Assembly: GCA_021823905.1 (NCBI GenBank)
Contig: JAKALX010000249.1
Span: 1-5,935 of the forward strand
Reading direction: 5' to 3'
Source: Chloroflexota bacterium
Lineage (GTDB): Bacteria; Chloroflexota; Dehalococcoidia; Tepidiformales; Tepidiformaceae
Length of the DNA stretch: 5,935 nucleotides
This document shows, one piece after another, positions 1 through 5,404 of this stretch. Position numbers and translations under genes: made by a program. Every line of letters begins with the position of its first letter. Position 1 is the first letter of the stretch. Under the pieces are notes generated by a model that did not search any database, had not been told where the DNA came from, and saw only the letters and a program-made list of their open reading frames with translations.

Positions 1-840
1 GGCGCCGCTCGCGAAGCACTTGCAGACGTCGCCACCGGTGCGGATGCCGCCGTCCGTGATGATCGGGATGTAGCGGCCCGTCTCTTTGAAGAAGTAGTCG
101 CGGGCGGCGGCGCAGTCGATCGTCGCCGTCACCTGGGGAACCCCGATGCCGAGCACTTCGCGGCTCGTGCAGGCCGCGCCCGGCCCAACGCCCACGAGGA
201 CCGCCGCGACGCCCGTCCGCATCACTTCGAGCGTGGCGCCGAAGCCGACCGTGTTCCCAACGACCACCGGGATGTGGATGTTCTTGAACAGCTTGTCGAA
301 GCGAAGACCCTCGACGCTGTTCGACTCATGCCGGGCAGTGGTCACCGTGCTCTGCACGACCAGGATGTCGCCGCCCGCGTCCTGGATGAGCGGCGCGTAA
401 CGCTTGGTGTTCATCGGCGTGACCGAGACGGCCGCAACGGCGCCGCCGGCCTTGATCTCGTGAATCCGGCGAGCGATGAGGTCCTCGCGCATCGGCTGCT
501 GGTAGGCGGCCTGGAGGATCGAGGTCGCTTCTTCCCGGCTCGCCGAGGCAACTTCTTGCAGGATCTGCCCGGGGTCGTCGTATTTCGTCCAGACCCCTTC
601 GAGGTTGAGGACCGCGAGTCCGCCCGCCTTGTGCATCGCGATCGCGAACTGCGGATCGACGACCGCGTCCATCGCCGAGGCGAGGAACGGGATCTCGAGG
701 TGGTGGGGACCAATTTCCAGGCCGAGCTCGCAGAGTTCGGGGTTGATCGTCACCTCGCCGGGAACGATCGCGACCTCGTCGAAGCCGTAAGCGCGGCGGA
801 GTTGCTTGAACTGCGGTACGTTTCCATCGAGCGAATGCAA
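1..840 (-). CDS. guaB3: GuaB3-family IMP dehydrogenase-like protein, 3' end beyond the window
   Basis: Partial gene: 280 codons with no stop before the left edge; family members are roughly 370-390 residues. The translation is an IMPDH/GMP-reductase TIM barrel: RRAYGFDEVAIVP at 15-27, an AMDAV segment near 56-60, GGLAVLNLEG at 73-82, VVVGN at 192-196, the catalytic loop GPGAACTSR at 219-227 with candidate nucleophile Cys224, and TDGGIRTGGD at 262-271, the IMP phosphate-binding region. The tandem CBS domains of classical GuaB are absent, and with the RRAYGF N-terminus this points to GuaB3. IMPDHs oxidise IMP to XMP with NAD+ in guanine nucleotide synthesis; whether this one does is inferred from Cys224. 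The start is uncertain: TTG at 840-838 puts the conserved RRAYGF near the N-terminus, as in relatives, but its Shine-Dalgarno is poor. In-frame TTG 903 and ATG 1017 are alternatives; the latter lies upstream of the predicted promoter. A GMP reductase is less likely. Confidence 0.88.
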   Translation of the reverse strand, partial: MHSLDGNVPQFKQLRRAYGFDEVAIVPGEVTINPELCELGLEIGPHHLEIPFLASAMDAVVDPQFAIAMHKAGGLAVLNLEGVWTKYDDPGQILQEVASASREEATSILQAAYQQPMREDLIARRIHEIKAGGAVAAVSVTPMNTKRYAPLIQDAGGDILVVQSTVTTARHESNSVEGLRFDKLFKNIHIPVVVGNTVGFGATLEVMRTGVAAVLVGVGPGAACTSREVLGIGVPQVTATIDCAAARDYFFKETGRYIPIITDGGIRTGGDVCKCFASGA

Positions 841-962
841 CGGCGCATGGCCGCTCTCCGGAAGGTCGGAGGCGGCGGAAGAAAGGTGAAGAGCAGTAGT
901 CAATTCAGCGCAACCCTGGGAGTGGAGTCGCGGCCGCCGGACCCTGGCCGCCGTATCATTCG

Positions 963-992
963 AGTGTAGGTTCCCGTTCCGAACAGGGTCAA
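963..992 (-). promoter_or_regulatory. Predicted sigma-70-type promoter for guaB3
   Basis: Read on the minus strand, TTGACC (992-987) is followed after 18 bases by TACACT (968-963). These match the -35 consensus at 5 of 6 positions and the -10 consensus at 4 of 6, in a locally AT-richer stretch. The expected transcription start is near 956, upstream of the preferred guaB3 start. This is the best promoter-like pair in the divergent region. Confidence 0.55.
973..988. repeat. Short inverted repeat (candidate operator) in the guaB3 promoter spacer
   Basis: GTTCCGAAC at 976-984 is a perfect 4+4 palindrome around one central base. It is flanked by CCC at 973-975 and GGG at 986-988 with a single bulged A (985), so the imperfect arms reach 7-8 bases. 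It fills most of the spacer between the predicted -35 and -10 of guaB3 and touches the -35, a usual place for a repressor or activator site. The binding protein is unknown, and a repeat this short can arise by chance. Confidence 0.3.
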
Positions 993-1014
993 CACAATCG
1001 TTAAGCAACTCAGC

Positions 1015-1020
1015 CATTAT
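1015..1020 (+). promoter_or_regulatory. Possible -10 element for rsmI (weak)
   Basis: CATTAT lies 27 bases before the preferred rsmI ATG and matches TATAAT at 4 of 6 positions. The region 16-18 bases upstream has no recognisable -35, and there is no extended -10 TG. It is listed because rsmI needs some promoter in this divergent gap and nothing better is visible. Confidence 0.2.
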
Positions 1021-1047
1021 GTGCGATCGACCGGCAGCCAACCGCTC

Positions 1048-1872
1048 ATGACCGCTCACTCACCGGGCTTGTACGTCCTGGCGACGCCCATCGGCAATCT
1101 CGCCGATCTGAGCGATCGCGCCAGGCAGCTCCTCTCCGAAGCGCTAATCGTCGCCGCCGAGGACACGCGCACCAGCGGGACGATCCTGAAGCTCGCTGGC
1201 TCCCGCGCCCGCCTCCTCAGTCTCACCGAGCACAACGTCTCCGAACGCTCACCGGAGCTTCTCGCGGCCGCGCGGGAGGGAATCGTCGCCCTCGTCTCGG
1301 ACGCTGGCACGCCGGTCGTGGCGGACCCTGGAGCGCGCCTCGTCGAAGCGGCACACGCCGCCGGAGTGGCAGTGTTCGCCGTTCCCGGTCCGTCAGCTCT
1401 CGCCGCGGCGATCTCCGTCGCGGGGTTTCCCGGTGACGACGTGCATTTCCTTGGCTTTCTCCCTCGCCCCAGGGCCGAGCGCATCCAACGCCTGACGGCC
1501 GCCGCCGCCTCGGCATCCGTCCTCGTCTTCTTCGAAAGCCCCAACCGGCTGCCCGTCACCCTCCGGGAGCTGGCCACAGAGCTGGGCGATCCGGACGTCT
1601 GTGTCTGCCGCGAGCTAACCAAACTGTACGAAGAAAACGTCCGCGGCCGCGCCTCGGCCCTTGCTTCGCGCTTCGAGCCGGCGCGGGGCGAATGTACCGT
1701 CGTTGTCCGCATTCCCGAACGCAGCCCGGCCTCAACCGCCGAGGCCGAAGTCGTTGCCTACCTCTCCGAGCTCAAACGCGCGGAGGCGCGCCGTTCCCCC
1801 GCGGCCGCTGAGGCCGCTCGCCGCTTCGGCATCGCCCGTCAGCGCGCCTACGAGCTCTGGGACCAGGCCTGA
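1048..1872 (+). CDS. rsmI: 16S rRNA (cytidine(1402)-2'-O)-methyltransferase RsmI
   Basis: A 274-residue SAM-dependent tetrapyrrole-methylase-fold enzyme. RsmI 2'-O-methylates C1402 in the decoding centre of 16S rRNA, the base whose N4 is methylated by RsmH. Seen in order: LYVLATPIGNL at 8-18, AEDTRTSG in the next segment, SDAGTP at 84-89, VPGPSA at 112-117 in the SAM-binding half, FESPNR at 162-167 and the family signature RELTKLYEE at 188-196. An Ala/Arg-rich C-terminal segment (about 232-274, ending ARQRAYELW) corresponds to the RsmI helix-turn-helix tail. Length is typical (about 270-290). I prefer ATG 1048, which places the first strand at residue 8 as in homologues. GTG 1021, in frame, would add nine residues (VRSTGSQPL) with no family resemblance. 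Neither has a good Shine-Dalgarno. Divergent from guaB3 and 57 bases ahead of metG. Confidence 0.95.
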   Translation: MTAHSPGLYVLATPIGNLADLSDRARQLLSEALIVAAEDTRTSGTILKLAGSRARLLSLTEHNVSERSPELLAAAREGIVALVSDAGTPVVADPGARLVEAAHAAGVAVFAVPGPSALAAAISVAGFPGDDVHFLGFLPRPRAERIQRLTAAAASASVLVFFESPNRLPVTLRELATELGDPDVCVCRELTKLYEENVRGRASALASRFEPARGECTVVVRIPERSPASTAEAEVVAYLSELKRAEARRSPAAAEAARRFGIARQRAYELWDQA

Positions 1873-1892
1873 GGGGTCGAATCCGGTCCCTG

Positions 1893-1901
1893 TGGTAAAC
1901 T
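1893..1901 (+). promoter_or_regulatory. Predicted extended -10 promoter for the metG operon
   Basis: TGGTAAACT reads as an extended -10 (TG, one base, then TAAACT, 4 of 6 matches to TATAAT). No -35 is evident 16-18 bases upstream, as is common for extended -10 promoters. Initiation would fall near 1908, giving a leader of about 20 bases that contains the metG ribosome binding site. It suggests metG-tatD-prenyl synthase can be transcribed independently of rsmI, though read-through from rsmI is also possible since the gap shows no terminator. Confidence 0.45.
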
Positions 1902-1919
1902 CGGGCGTATCTCCTGACC

Positions 1920-1925
1920 AGGTGG
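1920..1925 (+). promoter_or_regulatory. Shine-Dalgarno for metG
   Basis: AGGTGG ends four bases before the GTG at 1930-1932 (six bases counting only AGGT). It is the clearest Shine-Dalgarno in the 57-base gap and supports GTG 1930 as the metG start. Confidence 0.6.
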
Positions 1926-1929
1926 CCTC

Positions 1930-3579
1930 GTGCCCGAACGGATTCTCGTCTGCGTGGGGTGGCCCTACGCGAACAACCTGTTGCACGTCGGCCAGGTCGC
2001 CGGCGCCTATCTTCCGGCCGACCTGTTCGCGCGCTTCCACCGGCAGCGCGGCGACGACGTTGTCATGGTCTCCGGCTCCGACTGCCATGGCACGCCCATC
2101 ACCGTCGCCGCCGAACGCGAGGGGGTCGAGCCACGCGCCATCGCCGAGCGCTACCACGCCAGGATCCTGGAGGTCTGGGAGCGCCTCGGAATCGTCTGGG
2201 AGCTCTACACAACCACGCTGACGGAGAATCACTACGCGGTCACCCAGGACGTGTTCCTCAAGCTCCTCGAGCACGGCTACCTTGCTCCGCGAACCGAGGA
2301 CCACCTCTACGACGCGCAGGCCGAGCGCTTCCTCCCCGATCGTTATGTCGAGGGCACCTGCCCGCGCTGCGGGTATGAGGATGCCCGCGGCGACCAGTGC
2401 GACAGCTGCGGCGCCACGCTCGACGCCGTCGAGCTCATCAACCCGCGCTCGAAGCTCACCGGCTCGACGCCGGTGCTACGGCCGTCCGAGCACTTCTTCC
2501 TCAGGCTCTCCGCTCTCGAAGCCGGGCTGAAAGAGTGGGTGTCGACCAAGCAATTCTGGCGCCGGAACGTTCTCAACTTCACCAACGGGTCGTTGAACGA
2601 GGGCCTCAAGGACCGCGCCATCACGCGAGACATCAGCTGGGGTGTGCCGATCCCCGTCGCCGGATACGAGAGCAAGCGCATTTATGTCTGGTTCGACGCC
2701 GTCATCGGCTACCTTTCGGCGACCAAGGAGTGGGCCCAGCGGCGTGGCGAGCCGGAGGCCTGGAAGCGCTTCTGGGAAGACCCGACGGCCAAGAGCTACT
2801 ACTTCATCGGCAAGGACAACATCCCGTTCCACACCATCAACTGGCCGGCAATGTTGATGGGTTATGGCGGCCTCAACCTGCCATACGACGTGCCCGCGAA
2901 CCAGTACGTCAACGTCGCGGCCGGCCAGAAGCAGAGCAAGTCGCGTGGCACCGCGACGTGGATGCTCAACCTGCTCGACCAGTACGACCCTGACGTCATC
3001 CGCTTCTACCTCACAACCATCCTCCCGGAGACCAGCGACTCCGAGTTCCGCGAGGACGAGCTGATCCGCGCGAACAACGACGTCCTCATCGCCACCTGGG
3101 GGAACCTGGCAAACCGCGTCATCTCGATGATCCATCGCAACTTCGAAGGCGTCGTCCCCGAAACCGGCCCGCTCGCGCCCGAAAGCGCCACCCTGGTCGA
3201 ACACGCAAGGACGGCCTTCACGACGGTCGGCGACGAGTTCGCCGCCTGCCACTTCCGCATCGCCCTCCAGGAGTCCCTGAGACTCGCGCAGGCGGGCAAC
3301 AAGTACCTCGACGAGCGCGCGCCCTGGAAGGCCGTCAAGAGCGACCACGCCCACGCCGCCGAGACGCTCGCCACCGCCCTCAACGTCATCAACGCACTCA
3401 AGTCCCTCCTGCACCCGATCCTCCCATTCTCGACGGCACGGCTGCACGAAGACCTCTCCCAGCCCGGGACCGTGCTCGATGCGGGATGGAAGTACCAGCC
3501 GATTGCCGCCGGAACCCGCCTGCAGCCTGCCCGGCCCCTGTACACCAAGATCGAGACAGCGGAAGAGGCGCGCACGTGA
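1930..3579 (+). CDS. metG: Methionyl-tRNA synthetase
   Basis: A 549-residue class I aminoacyl-tRNA synthetase that charges tRNA-Met with methionine using ATP in the cytoplasm. The N-terminal PYANNLLHVGQ (12-22) carries the HIGH-type signature as HVGQ at 19-22. SGSDCHGTPI follows within the Rossmann fold. A zinc knuckle in the connective domain has Cys144, Cys147, Cys157 and Cys160. GWFDAV-like WFDAVIGY and a YFIGKDNIPFH segment precede the second signature, KQSKS at 334-338, in place of KMSKS. The alpha-helical anticodon-binding domain follows, beginning around NLANRV. The protein stops just after RPLYTKIE (535-542), so it lacks the C-terminal Trbp111/EMAP-like tRNA-binding domain of longer MetRS forms. 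The GTG start has a good Shine-Dalgarno and places PYAN where homologues have it. Its TGA overlaps the next gene's GTG by four bases. Confidence 0.97.
   Translation: MPERILVCVGWPYANNLLHVGQVAGAYLPADLFARFHRQRGDDVVMVSGSDCHGTPITVAAEREGVEPRAIAERYHARILEVWERLGIVWELYTTTLTENHYAVTQDVFLKLLEHGYLAPRTEDHLYDAQAERFLPDRYVEGTCPRCGYEDARGDQCDSCGATLDAVELINPRSKLTGSTPVLRPSEHFFLRLSALEAGLKEWVSTKQFWRRNVLNFTNGSLNEGLKDRAITRDISWGVPIPVAGYESKRIYVWFDAVIGYLSATKEWAQRRGEPEAWKRFWEDPTAKSYYFIGKDNIPFHTINWPAMLMGYGGLNLPYDVPANQYVNVAAGQKQSKSRGTATWMLNLLDQYDPDVIRFYLTTILPETSDSEFREDELIRANNDVLIATWGNLANRVISMIHRNFEGVVPETGPLAPESATLVEHARTAFTTVGDEFAACHFRIALQESLRLAQAGNKYLDERAPWKAVKSDHAHAAETLATALNVINALKSLLHPILPFSTARLHEDLSQPGTVLDAGWKYQPIAAGTRLQPARPLYTKIETAEEART
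3565..3568 (+). promoter_or_regulatory. Shine-Dalgarno for the TatD-family gene
   Basis: GAGG, inside the purine run GGAAGAGG at 3561-3568, lies seven bases before GTG 3576 and within the last codons of metG. It decides the start: the in-frame ATG at 3486 would add 30 residues overlapping metG with no family resemblance. Confidence 0.6.
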
Positions 3580-4394
3580 TCCCGGCGTTCGACACGCACG
3601 CGCACCTCCAGGACGAGGCGTTCGCCGCCGATCTCGAAGCTGTCGTCAGGCGCATGGCCGAGGCGAAAGTCGGCGGTGCCGTGGTTTGCGGCTACGACGC
3701 CGCGTCCAATGTGGCGGCGCTCGACCTCGCCAGCCGGTTCCCGCCGCTCTTTCCCGCCGTGGGCTACCACCCGCACGAGGCGAAGGACGTCACGCCTTCC
3801 TTGCTCGCCGAGCTCGAATCGCTCGCGTCGCTGCCCGCGGTCGTTGCGGTCGGCGAAATCGGTCTCGACTTCTACAGGAACCATTCCCCTCATGACCGCC
3901 AGCGCGAGGTGCTCGACGCGCAATTGGCGATCGCCCTCCGCCTCGGCAAACCCGTTTCGGTCCATTCGCGTGCAGCCGAAGAAGAGATCTTCGAGCACCT
4001 CGCCGCCTACTCCCGCGCAAGCTCCTGGCGGCCCGGCGGGCGGCCGATCGGCGTGATGCACTGCTTCGGCGGCGCCAGCGAGCAAGCCAGGCGCTACGTG
4101 GACATCGGTTTCCTCGTCTCCCTTGCGTGCACGCTGACGTACCCCCGTAACCACGCCGCCCGTACGATAGCGGAGGACCTGCCGCTGGAGTCGCTCGTGG
4201 TCGAAACCGACAGCCCGTACCTGCCACCCCAGGACCGCCGTGGCGCCCGGAACGAACCGGCAAACGTGTGCCGGGCGATCGAGTCGCTCGCCGCTCTCCG
4301 CGGCATCAGCGTCGGCGCCGCCGCTTCAGCGACGACGGTCAACGCCCTCGGCCTTTTTGGCGTGAACCTCCCGGCAGAGGTGGCGCTGCGGTGA
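3576..4394 (+). CDS. tatD: TatD-family metal-dependent hydrolase / DNase
   Basis: A 272-residue amidohydrolase-superfamily TIM barrel of the TatD/YcfH/YabD type. Known members are divalent-metal-dependent nucleases (3'-5' exonuclease activity is described for E. coli TatD); the substrate of this one is inferred. Expected metal-site residues are all present: DTHAH at 6-10 (His8, His10), Glu94 in VGEIGLDFY (92-100), His130 in VSVHSR, His162 in VMHCFGG and Asp212 in VETDSPYLPP. The GYHPHEA segment and the C-terminal RNEPANV are also family-typical, and the length is normal (about 255-275). GTG 3576 starts the protein directly before the DTHAH strand, as in homologues. It overlaps the metG stop as GTGA, which implies translational coupling. 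tatD next to metG is a recurring arrangement in bacteria, consistent with housekeeping rather than defence. Confidence 0.95.
   Translation: MIPAFDTHAHLQDEAFAADLEAVVRRMAEAKVGGAVVCGYDAASNVAALDLASRFPPLFPAVGYHPHEAKDVTPSLLAELESLASLPAVVAVGEIGLDFYRNHSPHDRQREVLDAQLAIALRLGKPVSVHSRAAEEEIFEHLAAYSRASSWRPGGRPIGVMHCFGGASEQARRYVDIGFLVSLACTLTYPRNHAARTIAEDLPLESLVVETDSPYLPPQDRRGARNEPANVCRAIESLAALRGISVGAAASATTVNALGLFGVNLPAEVALR
4376..4380 (+). promoter_or_regulatory. Shine-Dalgarno for the polyprenyl synthase gene
   Basis: AGAGG ends ten bases before GTG 4391, slightly long but usable, and lies within the end of the TatD-family gene. Together with the GTGA overlap it supports GTG 4391 over the in-frame ATG at 4268, which would add 41 residues deep inside the preceding gene. 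Confidence 0.5.
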
Positions 4395-5380
4395 CCCAAA
4401 CCCAGACGCAGCTCAGCACGCTCTATGGGCCGGTAGCCGACGACATGATCCTGGTCGAAGACCTGCTCGAAACGACAAAACAGGTCGATCTCGCGCCACT
4501 CAAGCGCATGCTCGATTTCGCGCTCCAGGCGCGCGGCAAGCGTCTCCGGCCGGCGCTTGTCCTCCTGGCCGGGTGCTTCGGCGAATACAACCTGAACAAG
4601 CTCGTTCCCCTTGGCGCCGCCATCGAGCTCCTCCACACCGCCAGCCTCGTGCACGACGACGTGGTCGATGGCGCCGAGAGCCGGCGCGGCCGCCCGACCT
4701 CGAACGCCGTCTTCGACAACGCCCTCACCGTGCTCCTCGGCGACTACATGTTCGCCAACGCCGCCGAGATGGTCACCCGAACGGGCAGCCTGCGGGTGAC
4801 CCGCCTCTTCGCCCTCGCCCTCATGAAGATGACCAGCGGCGAGCTCGACCAGGACGCGGCCGCCTTCGACGTCGGCAAGGATATCCACAACTACCTGGGG
4901 CGGATCAGCGGCAAGACCGCCGCGCTCTTCGCCAACGCAACCGAAGGCGGCGCCATCCTTGGAGGCTCCGACGAAGCGACCGTCGAGGCCCTGCGCCACT
5001 ACGGATTCGCCGCCGGGATGGCCTTCCAGATCGTCGACGACGTTCTCGACTACACCGGCGACGAGGAGCAGCTCGGCAAGCCCGCCGGCAGTGACCTCCG
5101 CGAAGGTACCATCACCCTTCCCGCGTTGCTCTTCATCGAGCGCTATCCCCGCGACAACCCGATTCGCAAGTTCCTCGCCGCGACCACCAAGGCCCAGCGC
5201 GAGGCCAGACTCCAGGAAGCCCTCACTGCAATCAGGACAAGTGACGTGCTCGAGGATTCGATGGCGATGGCCCGCGACTACGTTCGCCGCGCCAACGCTG
5301 CTATCGCCCACCTGCCCGAAAACGAAGCTCACCGCTGCCTCCGCGGCATCGGCGAGTACATTCTCGCGCGCCAGAGCTGA
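4391..5380 (+). CDS. Trans-polyprenyl diphosphate synthase (IspB/HepT-like)
   Basis: A 329-residue all-alpha isoprenyl diphosphate synthase that condenses isopentenyl diphosphate onto an allylic primer. Visible: GKRLRP at 49-54, the first aspartate-rich motif DDVVD at 89-93 with RRGRP soon after, ISGKTAALF at 172-180, FQIVDD at 212-217 with the second motif DDVLD at 216-220, and LGKPAGSDLREG at 228-239. Ala84, five residues before the first motif, is small, unlike the aromatic residue there in short-chain FPP synthases. With HTASLVHDDVVD (82-93) resembling octa/heptaprenyl synthases, this suggests a medium or long product, probably a quinone side chain or carrier-lipid precursor; the exact length cannot be read from sequence. 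Length is typical (about 320-340). The GTG start overlaps the previous stop by four bases, as the last visible gene of the metG operon. A GGPP synthase is less likely. Confidence 0.94.
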   Translation: MTQTQTQLSTLYGPVADDMILVEDLLETTKQVDLAPLKRMLDFALQARGKRLRPALVLLAGCFGEYNLNKLVPLGAAIELLHTASLVHDDVVDGAESRRGRPTSNAVFDNALTVLLGDYMFANAAEMVTRTGSLRVTRLFALALMKMTSGELDQDAAAFDVGKDIHNYLGRISGKTAALFANATEGGAILGGSDEATVEALRHYGFAAGMAFQIVDDVLDYTGDEEQLGKPAGSDLREGTITLPALLFIERYPRDNPIRKFLAATTKAQREARLQEALTAIRTSDVLEDSMAMARDYVRRANAAIAHLPENEAHRCLRGIGEYILARQS

Positions 5381-5404
5381 AGTCCACCCGATTTGGGGTT
5401 GTCG
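5381..5404. other. Short convergent gap between the prenyl synthase and FmdB-like genes
   Basis: Only 24 bases separate the two stop codons. The sole structure I see is a 4-bp stem (ACCC at 5386-5389 with GGGT at 5396-5399, six-base loop) without a strong U-tract on either strand. I do not call it a terminator. Confidence 0.6.

Larger units (their letters stand above)
841..1047. other. Divergent intergenic control region between guaB3 and rsmI
   Basis: About 200 bases with lower GC than the genes, especially 955-1020. It contains the predicted guaB3 promoter, a palindrome inside that promoter, and a weak possible -10 (CATTAT, 1015-1020) for rsmI with no matching -35. If the TTG at 840 is the guaB3 start, its leader would be about 115 bases. 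That leader carries an 8-base direct repeat (GGCCGCCG on the plus strand at 932-939 and 946-953). I recognise no riboswitch or RNA gene. Open frames here are best explained as chance: GC at third positions drops visibly compared with the genes on either side. Confidence 0.6.

Noticed and set aside
932..953. Direct repeat GGCCGCCG in the guaB3 leader as a possible structured RNA or binding array
   Set aside because: Only two 8-base copies of a simple GC-rich word; no conserved riboswitch core or extended stem was found around it.
274..969. A 231-codon plus-strand open frame across the guaB3 region
   Set aside because: It is antisense to the recognisable GuaB3 protein, its translation is Arg/Asp/Val-rich without family features, and such mirrors are expected in GC-rich coding DNA.
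976..984. A LexA/SOS box reading of GTTCCGAAC
   Set aside because: The SOS box has GAAC on the left and GTTC on the right with a four-base spacer; here the arm order is reversed and the spacer is one base.
1873..1892. GGGGTCGAATCCGGTCCC resembles the T-arm and 3' end of a tRNA
   Set aside because: The stem does not pair properly around the loop, and the bases upstream are the end of rsmI with no D-arm, anticodon arm or acceptor partner.
2476..3447. A 323-codon minus-strand open frame, plus a 382-codon one at 3006-4154, opposite metG and tatD
   Set aside because: Both are antisense to clear MetRS/TatD coding sequence and show no recognisable domain; third-position GC bias keeps antisense frames open.
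3486..3575. N-terminal extension of the TatD-family gene from ATG 3486
   Set aside because: It overlaps metG by about 90 bases, resembles no TatD N-terminus, and GTG 3576 has a Shine-Dalgarno, a GTGA overlap and the DTHAH strand right after it.
4268..4390. N-terminal extension of the prenyl synthase from ATG 4268
   Set aside because: It lies entirely within tatD, is Arg/Pro-rich, and GTG 4391 gives a normal-length protein with the same overlap type as the previous junction.
4094..5332. A 412-codon minus-strand open frame opposite tatD and the prenyl synthase
   Set aside because: Despite its length it mirrors two well-supported genes, has low-complexity Gly/Val/Glu composition, and crosses the boundary between two unrelated genes.
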